Of a stretch of 35,118 nt of DNA, positions 1 through 8,370 are shown piece after piece (positions within the stretch are counted from its first letter, which is position 1; the number at the start of each line of letters is the position of its first letter). Under the pieces are notes generated by a model. That model was given only the letters and a program-made list of their open reading frames with translations, made no database searches and was not told the DNA's origin. Made by a program: the position numbers and the translations under genes. Source of the stretch: a bacterium (GTDB lineage Bacteria; Patescibacteriota; Minisyncoccia; Minisyncoccales; JAUYFS01); NCBI GenBank assembly GCA_030689665.1, contig JAUYFS010000007.1, forward strand, positions 1-35,118. The letters are read 5' to 3'.

Positions 1-92
1 CTGGAATGTGTCCAGATTTATCCAGTGTTGTTTTTACAAACAATACCCACGATATTTATCCAGCATCTTGTACCCAACCTTAAGAAATAATC

Positions 93-125
93 GCCCTGCG
101 GGGTCAGTCCCCGCAGGGCATTTTT
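93..125. terminator. Palindrome with 11-bp perfect stem followed by T-tract; member of the GGG-TCAGA/TCTGA-CCC family
   Basis: gccctgcgggg(93-103)-tcagt-ccccgcagggc(109-119) followed by attttt. Confidence 0.8.
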
Positions 126-228
126 ATTCCAGCATTTTAGAGGGGATAGATTCAAATAAAGCAATTTTAATACAATATTGAGGTCTGTTTTTTTTAAGGC
201 CTCCTTTTTTATTTTAAAATCCGATTGT

Positions 229-257
229 GCTGTCGTGGGGTCTGACCCCACGACAGC
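229..257. repeat. Palindrome with 12-bp perfect stem and TCTGA loop (GGGTCTGACCC family)
   Basis: gctgtcgtgggg-tctga-ccccacgacagc. Confidence 0.85.
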
Positions 258-283
258 TTTTAGTTTTAGAAAAAGGTTTATTA

Positions 284-311
284 TTGACAAAAAATATGGA
301 GGTGGTATAAT
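284..311 (+). promoter_or_regulatory. Consensus sigma70-type promoter for the 308-aa ORF
   Basis: TTGACA (284-289), 16-nt spacer, TATAAT (306-311). Confidence 0.85.
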
Positions 312-370
312 AAAAGAACCAAAACACGAGAGTGTCTTTTGGCAAAAGGGGAAATTTTTGAGGTGTTGAA

Positions 371-1297
371 ATGGGAAGAAAAACAAATCTCCAAAAGGGG
401 AATGGGAATGGAAAAGGAAATGGCGGCAGTCGAGGGACTCCACCCCGGCACTATGGAAAAACTCCTCGTGGCCGAGAACCATCAGGAAAGAACATAAATA
501 CATCTAAATGGGGCAAGGAGACTCAGCAGGAGAACAAAACTCCTTCATTTGCTGACCAGCTCAGTCAAATGACTGGAGGCAAACCGGTTGAAGTTCAAGT
601 TGAACAAAAATCTGACAGTTCTATTGTGACGAAAATTCTTCCGGTTTCAGTTCCAGTAATTCTAGAAAAGCCGGTTGAGATTTTTGCAACCGCGCCGGCA
701 CCGACTGCGCCGATTGTTCCGCAAAAAACCCGCGAGCAAAAGTTTGCAGAAAAGGCAATGAACCTTATTTGCGAACGGTATGGGAACAAGGGTTTCCCGG
801 TCCATTTGTCTTACCAGACAAGTGGAAGAAAAAAAATCGCTTCAGCTCTATTGTCGGCATATGAGGTGATATCTGGGATAAAATTGAACTATTTCCCGGA
901 TGAAAATCTCAGCGCTATTATGCAAAGCTGGTTCTCGGGGGAACAGGGGGTTCTCAAAACAATGGCAAGCGCGTTCAAAACGCTGGAGGAGGAAATTTTA
1001 CAAGAGGCGCTGCTGGAAACATTTTTGGAGAATCTACCAGATTCCGAAAAATTCCACGACAGAGTCATTGTCGGCGCTATTTTCCGAACTTTTAAAAAGC
1101 TCGGAATTAGGCTGATCGTGACAAAAATTCCTCCGGAAATAATGGACGATATTCGCAGAGTCGTGAATTTTGGTCATATTGATACTCTGGGCTTGTCGGT
1201 TGCTCTTGAAAAGATTTGGAGCACCTATGCGGTCAAGGAAGTAGATCGGCCGGAAATCGTTTCAACAATAACAACGAGGCCAACGGTCTCGGCATAG
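371..1297 (+). CDS. Hypothetical protein (308 aa), basic Gly/Asn-rich N-terminus, no family recognised
   Basis: Long ORF with consensus promoter upstream, SD-like gaggtg at 360-365 and ATG at 371. Confidence 0.8.
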   Translation: MGRKTNLQKGNGNGKGNGGSRGTPPRHYGKTPRGREPSGKNINTSKWGKETQQENKTPSFADQLSQMTGGKPVEVQVEQKSDSSIVTKILPVSVPVILEKPVEIFATAPAPTAPIVPQKTREQKFAEKAMNLICERYGNKGFPVHLSYQTSGRKKIASALLSAYEVISGIKLNYFPDENLSAIMQSWFSGEQGVLKTMASAFKTLEEEILQEALLETFLENLPDSEKFHDRVIVGAIFRTFKKLGIRLIVTKIPPEIMDDIRRVVNFGHIDTLGLSVALEKIWSTYAVKEVDRPEIVSTITTRPTVSA

Positions 1298-1432
1298 ACA
1301 TAAGAACATATAGGGGTGTGGATTATAATTTGACGCAGGCAAAGTCAAACAATCCCCCTCTTTTTCAGTTTGGGAAATTTTAAAATAACAAAATGTCGGA
1401 CGCCCGACCCCCGCTAAATGTAGGAGGGATGT

Positions 1433-1451
1433 AGGAGGGTCTGACCTTCCT
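1433..1451. repeat. Short palindrome of the GGGTCTGACC family
   Basis: aggaggg-tctga-ccttcct, 7-bp stem with one G-U. Confidence 0.6.
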
Positions 1452-1473
1452 TTTGCGGGTTGGCTGCGGGGTT

Positions 1474-1504
1474 CCGCCCTGCGGGGTCAGACCCCGCAGG
1501 GCGG
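1474..1504. repeat. Palindrome with 13-bp perfect stem and TCAGA loop
   Basis: ccgccctgcgggg-tcaga-ccccgcagggcgg. Confidence 0.85.
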
Positions 1505-1599
1505 TTGTCGTGGGACCTGACCCTGTTTTGATGCTGCAGCTAAAATTAGCTTGAAAAAGATAGAAATTTCTTGTAAAATAAAATTAAAGGGGGAGTTGT

Positions 1600-1995
1600 A
1601 TGGTGGTTATGGCTGAAATGGGCGTTGCTGCGGGCATTGCTGTAAAGCTGGGGAGTGTTTTTGAAAATGTTTTCTTCAAAAGGAGAAGGAAACAACGAAA
1701 ACAGGAACAAAATTTTGATCTTGATATTGAAGCTTTTTTATTAAAAGCTTCTGAAAATCTGGAAAGGTCAAAAACCAAACAAAAAAAAGCTTATGGCTTT
1801 GGTTTGATTGAGGATTTTTTCCAAGATAAAGCTTTTCAGGAAAAAATAATGAAAATGGTTGATATGAATGTATTTTTTATGATAGGCAAGGAGTTAAAAG
1901 AATCAGATCAGATTTGCAGACCATATTTTTGGTCCGATTATATCAGGGGCTTTGAGGAGGCGGAAATTTTTTGTAAGAAGATAAACAGACAATAA
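1600..1995 (+). CDS. Hypothetical protein (131 aa)
   Basis: ORF preceded by SD gggggag a few nt upstream of ATG; followed by a terminator. Confidence 0.6.
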   Translation: MVVMAEMGVAAGIAVKLGSVFENVFFKRRRKQRKQEQNFDLDIEAFLLKASENLERSKTKQKKAYGFGLIEDFFQDKAFQEKIMKMVDMNVFFMIGKELKESDQICRPYFWSDYIRGFEEAEIFCKKINRQ

Positions 1996-2015
1996 TATAA
2001 AAAATAGGGAATTAT

Positions 2016-2039
2016 AGGGAATTTTTCCCTTGTTTTTTT
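2016..2039 (+). terminator. Rho-independent terminator
   Basis: aggga-atttt-tccct followed by tgttttttta. Confidence 0.65.
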
Positions 2040-2041
2040 AC

Positions 2042-2070
2042 TTGAAAACAAGAAACTATTTTGTTATTAT
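2042..2070 (+). promoter_or_regulatory. Extended -10 promoter upstream of pheST
   Basis: TTGAAA (2042-2047), 17-nt spacer, TGT-TATTAT (-10 at 2065-2070). Confidence 0.6.
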
Positions 2071-2097
2071 AAAATAATATAGATTTATAAATTTTTT

Positions 2098-3135
2098 ATG
2101 CTTTCAGAAAAGGAGTTGGAGGGAATTTCAGAACAATTCAAAAAAGAAATAGAAAAAATTGATTCTGAAAAAACTCTAAACGAAATCTTTAACCGCTATT
2201 TGGGTAAGAAGGGCGAAATTACCTGTTTTTTTGGTTTAATAAAAGATTTGCCGCCAAAAGACAAGCAAAAATTCGGCGCTAAATTGAATACTCTTAAAAA
2301 AGATTTCTTGGAAATTTTGGAAAAAGAAAGCGAAAAAATCAAAGAAAAATTTAATAGTGAAAAATTGGAAAAAGAAAGCTTTGATGTTTCAGCTCCGGGC
2401 CACAAAATCACCAAGGGACATCTTCATCCAGTAACTTTGGTTAGGAGAGAAGTTGAACAAATTTTCAGGGGAATGGGTTTTGAATCAATTGAGGGGCCAG
2501 AGGTTGAAACAGAGTGGTATAATTTTGATTCTCTAAATGTGCCAAAAGACCACCCGGCTCGCGATATGTGGGACACTTTTTGGATTAAAGACAACAATGG
2601 CCAGAAAAATTTATTGAGAACTCACACAAGCCCTGTTCAAGTCAGGTATATGGAAAAACATCTGCCGCCAATAAAAATAATTGTTCCTGGCAGGGCTTAT
2701 AGGCACGAAGCCACAGATGCGTCGCACGAATTTCAATTCCATCAAGTTGAAGGATTGATGATTGACGAAAATATAAATGTTGCCAATTTAAAAGCGATTC
2801 TTTTGAATTTTTTCAGAAAATTTTTCAAAAAAGATGTTGAAATTCGTTTAAGGCCAAGTTTTTTCCCTTTTACCGAACCAAGTTTTGAAATTGATATTTC
2901 TTGCATGGTCTGTGAGGGAAAAGGATGTTCAGCTTGCAAGAAAACTGGTTGGGTTGAATTAGGCGGAGCTGGAATAGTTCATCCGAATGTTTTAAAAGCG
3001 AGCGGATTAAACCCGAAATTATGGCAGGGTTTTGCTTTTGGAATGGGCATGGACAGGTTGGTGATGATGAAATATAAAATCAACCACATTAAATGGTTTA
3101 ATTCTTCGGATTTAAGGTTTTTAAAACAATTTTAA
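2098..3135 (+). CDS. pheS: Phenylalanine--tRNA ligase alpha subunit
   Basis: Motifs GRAYRHEATDASHEFQFHQVEGLMID, FRPSFFPFTEPS-like segment, GMGMDRLVMMKY; followed by pheT. Confidence 0.97.
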   Translation: MLSEKELEGISEQFKKEIEKIDSEKTLNEIFNRYLGKKGEITCFFGLIKDLPPKDKQKFGAKLNTLKKDFLEILEKESEKIKEKFNSEKLEKESFDVSAPGHKITKGHLHPVTLVRREVEQIFRGMGFESIEGPEVETEWYNFDSLNVPKDHPARDMWDTFWIKDNNGQKNLLRTHTSPVQVRYMEKHLPPIKIIVPGRAYRHEATDASHEFQFHQVEGLMIDENINVANLKAILLNFFRKFFKKDVEIRLRPSFFPFTEPSFEIDISCMVCEGKGCSACKKTGWVELGGAGIVHPNVLKASGLNPKLWQGFAFGMGMDRLVMMKYKINHIKWFNSSDLRFLKQF

Positions 3136-3136
3136 C

Positions 3137-5203
3137 ATGAAATTTTCATATAACTGGTTAAAAGAATATTTTGACAAGATTCCTGATTATAAAAAAGTCG
3201 TTGATTTAATAACAAACCATGCTTTTGAAGTTGAAGAGGTGAAAAAACAGGGAAGCGATTATATTTTAGACATTAAAATTTTGGCAAACAGGCCTGATTG
3301 TTTTAGTTATTTGGGAATTGCCAAAGAATTAAGCGCGATTTTGAACAAAAAAATAAAATTGCCAGTAGCGGAAAATTTAACTGGGATTAAAAAACAAGGA
3401 AAGAGTTTTAATGTTGAGGTTAAAGATAAAAAATTATGTCCGCGCTACACGGCAATTTTGATGAAAGGAGTTAGGGTAAAAGAATCTCCAAAATGGCTAA
3501 GGCAAAAACTTGAGGCAAGCGGATTAAATTCAATAAATAATATTGTTGATGCTGCCAATTACGCGATGTTGGAAACAGGACAGCCGCTACACGTTTTCGA
3601 TTTTGCGAAAATAGGAGATAAAAATATTATTGTCAGAAAAGCGAAAAAAGGAGAACAAATTACAACCCTGGATGATAATAAATTCGTTTTAGATGAAAAC
3701 ATTTTAGTGATTGCCGACAGCAAAGATTCTTTGGCAATCGCCGGAATCAAGGGCGGCAAAAAAGCTGAAATCACTGAAAAAACCAAGGATATTTTAATTG
3801 AGTCAGCCAATTTCCAGCAATTGGTTATCAGAAAGGGCTCCCAAAAACTGGCTTTAAGAACAGACAGTTCGCTTCGCTTTGAACACGGCCTGGACCCAAA
3901 TTTAACTTTAGAAGGAATGAAAAGGGTTGTTTTTTTAATAAAAGAGGTTGCTGGCGGAGCTGTTGAAGAAATCGCTGATTTTTATCCCGCGCCAATTAAA
4001 AACTGGAAAATCAAATTGAATTTCAAAAAAGTTGAAAAAATTTTGGGAATAGCGATTTCAATTCAGGAAATTATAAAAATTTTACAAGGATTGGGCTTGA
4101 AAATAATAAAAAAGGAAAAAGATTCAGTTTTAATTGAAGTTCCCACATTAAGGAAAGATTTGCTGCTGCAGGAAGATTTGGTTGAAGAAATTTGCAGAAT
4201 TTACGGAGTGGAAAAAATATTGGCAAAAGAGCCGATGATTCACGCAAAACCAGTTGATACCAACGAATCAAATTATTTGGAAGAAAAAATCAGGGATTTC
4301 CTGAAAGAGTTGAAATTCAGCGAGGTTTTCAATTATTCCTTCATATCTCAAACCCAAAAAAATATCCTTAAATATTCAAATCATTCTCTGGTGGAATTGG
4401 AAAATCCTTTAAGTTCCGAATTTCAGTATTTAAGGCCAAGTTTAATCCCGAATTTTTTGGATTCAGCAAAGAAAAATTTGCGTTATTTTGACAAATTCCA
4501 AATTTTTGAAATAGGAAAAATTTTCAGCCCCAATGGAAGGAAAAAATCAATTTACGATGTTCAGGGGATAGAAGAGAAAAAATCCATGGCGTTTCTAATG
4601 GCTGACAAAAATAAAAAAATGGAGCTTGATGATTTTAGATTTTTAAAAGGAATTACCGAAACATTTCTGCAGGAATTGGGAATCGCTGATTCTTGGTTTG
4701 ACGATGTTGTTCCTTTAATCCAAGAAAGAATTATTTTCTGGCATCCGAAAAGATTGGCAACAATCAAAATTCAAGACAAAACAATCGGCCAGATAGGGGA
4801 GGCGAATCCGGCATTGCTAAAAAATTTAAACATAGACGCCAATATAATGGTGGCCGAATTTGATTTGGAAGAATTGATAAAAATTTCCAGAGAAGAAAGA
4901 ACCTTCAGCTCAATTTCCGCCTTTCCGTCAGTTGTCAGAGATATTTCAATTTTAGTGCCTTTGGAAGTTAAAATTGACGAAGTTGTCAGAAAAATAGACC
5001 AATTGGGGGGAAAATTAATAAGCGACATTGAGCTGTTTGACATTTATTCCGAAGAAGAGCTTTTTAAAGGCAAGCAGAGTTTGGCTTTTAGGATTATTTT
5101 TCAGTCGGAAAACAAAACGCTTTCCAGCGAGGAAATTGATAATTTAATGAAAAATATTATAATGGGATTAGAGAAACAAAAAGATTGGCAAGTGAGAAAA
5201 TAA
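3137..5203 (+). CDS. pheT: Phenylalanine--tRNA ligase beta subunit, short form without the N-terminal EMAP/tRNA-binding insert
   Basis: MKFSYNWLKEYF start, B3/B4 and B5 segments, C-terminal FDX-ACB-like SAFPSVVRDISILVP; 688 aa. Confidence 0.96.
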   Translation: MKFSYNWLKEYFDKIPDYKKVVDLITNHAFEVEEVKKQGSDYILDIKILANRPDCFSYLGIAKELSAILNKKIKLPVAENLTGIKKQGKSFNVEVKDKKLCPRYTAILMKGVRVKESPKWLRQKLEASGLNSINNIVDAANYAMLETGQPLHVFDFAKIGDKNIIVRKAKKGEQITTLDDNKFVLDENILVIADSKDSLAIAGIKGGKKAEITEKTKDILIESANFQQLVIRKGSQKLALRTDSSLRFEHGLDPNLTLEGMKRVVFLIKEVAGGAVEEIADFYPAPIKNWKIKLNFKKVEKILGIAISIQEIIKILQGLGLKIIKKEKDSVLIEVPTLRKDLLLQEDLVEEICRIYGVEKILAKEPMIHAKPVDTNESNYLEEKIRDFLKELKFSEVFNYSFISQTQKNILKYSNHSLVELENPLSSEFQYLRPSLIPNFLDSAKKNLRYFDKFQIFEIGKIFSPNGRKKSIYDVQGIEEKKSMAFLMADKNKKMELDDFRFLKGITETFLQELGIADSWFDDVVPLIQERIIFWHPKRLATIKIQDKTIGQIGEANPALLKNLNIDANIMVAEFDLEELIKISREERTFSSISAFPSVVRDISILVPLEVKIDEVVRKIDQLGGKLISDIELFDIYSEEELFKGKQSLAFRIIFQSENKTLSSEEIDNLMKNIIMGLEKQKDWQVRK

Positions 5204-5249
5204 AACTTTAATAGAACCTTTTGGTTCCTGTTTTAATTTAAAAAACAAA

Positions 5250-7262
5250 ATGTCAAAAGAAGCGGCAAAAAATAAAGAATATACGGCAAAAGACATTCAA
5301 ATTTTGGAAGGCCTGGAGCCAGTGAGGCAAAGGCCCGGAATGTATATTGGTTCTACCGGTCCTGAGGGGCTGCACCATTTGATTTGGGAGGTTGTTGATA
5401 ATTGTCTTGACGAAGCCATAGGCGGACACGCCAAAAATATTGAAATTGTTTTGATGCACAACAACAGGACAAGCGTTGAAGACGACGGAAGGGGAATCCC
5501 TGTTGATATTCATCAAAAAACAAAGAAATCGGCGTTGGAAACGGTTTTGACAACTCTTCACGCGGGCGCTAAATTTAGCGAAAAAACCTATCAAATGTCC
5601 GGCGGTTTGCACGGGGTCGGGGTTTCTGTTGTTTGCGCTTTGTCAAAATATATGAAGGCAGAGGTTTGCCGCGGAGGAAACCTTTATTCTTTGGAATTTA
5701 AACAAGGAAAAGCGATTGGAAAATTGAAAAAAGAAAAAACCTGCAAAAAAACCGGCACAAAAATAACTTTTGAGCCGGATGAAACGATATTTACCACCAA
5801 TGACAAATTTGACATCAAAAAAATCACAAATCATCTTCGCCAGCAAGCCTATTTGACAAAAGGAATAAAAATTAGAATCAGAGACGAAAGAAGAGAGCCG
5901 CATTTTACTTATTCATTTTATTTTGAAGGCGGCGTTTTGTCTTATTTAAGGTATTTGGTAAGAGGGTATGAAACAAGCAATCCGAGCCCGTTTTTTGTCC
6001 AGCAAAAAAAAGAAAATTTTGAACTTGAAGTTGCTTTCCAATATACAAATGAAATAGACGCTTATGAAGAGAGTTTTACAAATAATATTTTCACCAGAGA
6101 GGGCGGATATCATTTAGTTGGGTTCAGGACAGCTTTGACGAGAAGCATAAACAGCTATGCCCGCAAAAATGAATTTTTCAAAGAAAAGGATGAAAACTTG
6201 ACAGGTGATGATGTAAGGGAGGGGCTTATCGCTGTTGTGGCAATCAGAATTCCAGGCCCCCAATTTGAAGGGCAAACAAAAGCCAGGTTGGGAAATCAGG
6301 AAGTAAAACCAATTGTTGAACAGGTTGTCGGAGAAGCGATTTTGGATTATTTTGAAAAATATCCGCAGGACGCCAAATTGATTATTGAAAAATGCGTTTT
6401 GGCTTCGCTAGCCAGAAAAGCCGCCAAAGCGGCAAAACAAACAGTTTTAAGAAAAGGGCTTTTGGAAGGGTTAAGTTTGCCGGGTAAATTGGCTGATTGC
6501 ATAAACAGAAAATCAGAGGAATCAGAGATTTTTATTGTGGAAGGAGACAGTGCCGGCGGAAGCGCTAAAAGCGCAAGGGATAGAAGGTCTCAGGCGATTT
6601 TGCCGTTGCGGGGAAAAATTTTGAATATTGAAAAATCAAGAATTGACAAAGTATTGGCATCTCAAGAAATCAGGTCTTTGGTAATTGCCATGGGCACTGC
6701 GATTGCCGATGATTTTAACATTGAAAAACTGAGATACCACAAAATCATTATAATGACAGATGCTGATGTTGACGGCGCGCACATAAGAACGCTTCTTTTA
6801 ACTTTATTCTTCCGTTATTTTAAAGAAATAATTGACAGGGGATATCTTTACATAGCCCAGCCGCCGCTTTATAAAGTGCAAAAAGGAAGACAGAGCGAAT
6901 ATGCTTATTCAGAAGAACAAAAAATAAGCATAATGGAAAAATTTAGAGAAGATTCCTCGGCAAAAATTTCTAAAAAAATAAAGCCAATTAAAAAGCAAAA
7001 AGATGAAGGCGAGGAAGAGGAAGCCGGCGAGGAAAAAATTTCTGGAGCATCAATACAAAGATATAAGGGTTTGGGAGAAATGAACACAGAACAATTATGG
7101 GAAACAACCATGGACCCATACAGAAGGGTTCTGAAAAAAGTTTTCATTGAGGACGGGAAAGCGGCTGACAGGATTTTTGATATTTTAATGGGAAACGAAG
7201 TTTTGCCGAGAAAAAAGTTTATTCAGACATTTGCCAAGGGAGTTAAAAACCTTGATATTTAA
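5250..7262 (+). CDS. gyrB: DNA gyrase subunit B (type IIA topoisomerase)
   Basis: RPGMYIGSTGPEGLHHLIWEVVDN, VEGDSAGGSAK, TDADVDGAHIRTLLLT, QRYKGLGEMN. Confidence 0.96.
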   Translation: MSKEAAKNKEYTAKDIQILEGLEPVRQRPGMYIGSTGPEGLHHLIWEVVDNCLDEAIGGHAKNIEIVLMHNNRTSVEDDGRGIPVDIHQKTKKSALETVLTTLHAGAKFSEKTYQMSGGLHGVGVSVVCALSKYMKAEVCRGGNLYSLEFKQGKAIGKLKKEKTCKKTGTKITFEPDETIFTTNDKFDIKKITNHLRQQAYLTKGIKIRIRDERREPHFTYSFYFEGGVLSYLRYLVRGYETSNPSPFFVQQKKENFELEVAFQYTNEIDAYEESFTNNIFTREGGYHLVGFRTALTRSINSYARKNEFFKEKDENLTGDDVREGLIAVVAIRIPGPQFEGQTKARLGNQEVKPIVEQVVGEAILDYFEKYPQDAKLIIEKCVLASLARKAAKAAKQTVLRKGLLEGLSLPGKLADCINRKSEESEIFIVEGDSAGGSAKSARDRRSQAILPLRGKILNIEKSRIDKVLASQEIRSLVIAMGTAIADDFNIEKLRYHKIIIMTDADVDGAHIRTLLLTLFFRYFKEIIDRGYLYIAQPPLYKVQKGRQSEYAYSEEQKISIMEKFREDSSAKISKKIKPIKKQKDEGEEEEAGEEKISGASIQRYKGLGEMNTEQLWETTMDPYRRVLKKVFIEDGKAADRIFDILMGNEVLPRKKFIQTFAKGVKNLDI

Positions 7263-7397
7263 ATAAACCGTTAAAGCTGGCGATAGGTAGCCCCTCCAAG
7301 TTTCCCTCCTTTCTTGAGGGGCTTTAAATCCATGATTCGCAGGCTATTGCCTGGAATTGTGGAGCCTGTCGTTAGCTTTAACGGTTTATTTTTTATT
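7261..7397 (+). terminator. Structured element 1: three-way-junction RNA/terminator overlapping the gyrB stop codon
   Basis: 28-bp closing stem 7261-7288/7364-7391 (outer 18 bp perfect: aaataaaccgttaaagct/agctttaacggtttattt), hairpins 7290-7322 and 7335-7357, then T-rich tail. Confidence 0.75.
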
Positions 7398-7405
7398 AAC
7401 TGAAC

Positions 7406-7539
7406 AGCAACAAGGTTTTTAGACACAGATAGTTAAATCTCCAGCGAGATTTAACTATCTACACTCTTGGCAACAAATCCTCGCTTTGCTTGGAATCATG
7501 CTTTGTTGCCTGCGAGAGTTGTCTGAAAACCTTGTTGCT
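7406..7539. other. Structured element 2: second three-way-junction inverted repeat, adjacent to the pth stop codon
   Basis: 20-bp closing stem 7406-7425/7520-7539; 14-bp perfect hairpin 7427-7460; hairpin 7463-7519 with 5+9 bp. Confidence 0.75.
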
Positions 7540-7541
7540 TT

Positions 7542-8120
7542 CTATTTGTTAAATTGGGTCATTGCTGCTGCCAAACTATTTTCAAGAGCTGTTTCAATCG
7601 CTTTGACGGCATTGTTTATTCCTTTATTCACTAATTTCAATTTTTCTTGGTTTTGCGGTTTTAACAAAAAAGTTCCCATATCTTTTATAGAACTTTTGTT
7701 TTTAAAGGGGCAAGTGCCGATTCTAAACCTGGCAAAGTCATTTGATTTTAAAGTTTTCACTATGCTTTCAACTCCTTTATGCCCGGCAGATTTTTTATTT
7801 TGGGAAATTTTAATTTTTCCAGCCTGTAAATCAATCTCATCATGAACAACCCATAAATTTTCTTTTTTAGCCCCTGATTTTTTTATTAGAGACCTTATTG
7901 CTTCTCCGGAATTATTCATAAAAGTAAGCGGTTTTATCAAAGCCACATTTTTCTTGCCGATTTTACCCTTTGAGACAAGGTATTTTTTATCAAAGGACTC
8001 TTTAAATTCTCCAAATTGATTTTTTTTGCTTATTTTATCAATCACTTCAAAACCCGTGTTGTGCGGGCTTTTTTCATATTCTTTTTCCGGGTTTCCCAAG
8101 CCAATAATAAATATTTCCAT
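7542..8120 (-). CDS. pth: Peptidyl-tRNA hydrolase
   Basis: MEIFIIGLGNPEKEYEKSPHNTGFEVID, KPLTFMNNSGEAI, HDEIDLQAGKIKI, GHKGVESI. Confidence 0.96.
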   Translation of the reverse strand: MEIFIIGLGNPEKEYEKSPHNTGFEVIDKISKKNQFGEFKESFDKKYLVSKGKIGKKNVALIKPLTFMNNSGEAIRSLIKKSGAKKENLWVVHDEIDLQAGKIKISQNKKSAGHKGVESIVKTLKSNDFARFRIGTCPFKNKSSIKDMGTFLLKPQNQEKLKLVNKGINNAVKAIETALENSLAAAMTQFNK

Positions 8121-8174
8121 TATTCAATTATAACAAAATGTAAAACGCAAAGCGAAAAACATAAATCCTAAAGT

Positions 8175-8300
8175 AATTTTCAATTTTCAATTTCTAATTT
8201 TCATTAAATTTTCAATGAATTAATTTTCAAACAAATTAGCGTTTAGAAATTGAATATTTGATAATTTAGTAGAAATTAAAAATTAGAAATTAGAAATTTT
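8175..8300. repeat. AT-rich imperfect inverted/direct repeat composed of aatttctaatttt / aattagaaatt units
   Basis: caattttcaatttctaattttc on the left versus aaattaaaaattagaaattagaaatt on the right. Confidence 0.5.
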
Positions 8301-8313
8301 TTACAGATTTAGT

Positions 8314-8342
8314 TTGTTTTTTAGTTTCTGTTTTGTTATAAT
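8314..8342 (+). promoter_or_regulatory. Extended -10 promoter for lepB
   Basis: TTGTTT (8314-8319), 17-nt spacer, TGT-TATAAT (-10 at 8337-8342). Confidence 0.65.
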
Positions 8343-8370
8343 CGTAGAAAATTCAAAATCTAAAACTAAA

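Noticed and set aside
18-503. 161-aa minus-strand ORF at the left edge
   Set aside because: Crosses two palindromes, a consensus plus-strand promoter and the start of the 308-aa gene; translation looks non-coding.
7261-7539. Retron-like msr/msd RNA
   Set aside because: Nested inverted repeats fit loosely, but no reverse transcriptase gene is present in the window.
7486-7845. 119-aa plus-strand ORF
   Set aside because: Antisense to pth, which has clear family motifs; shadow ORF.
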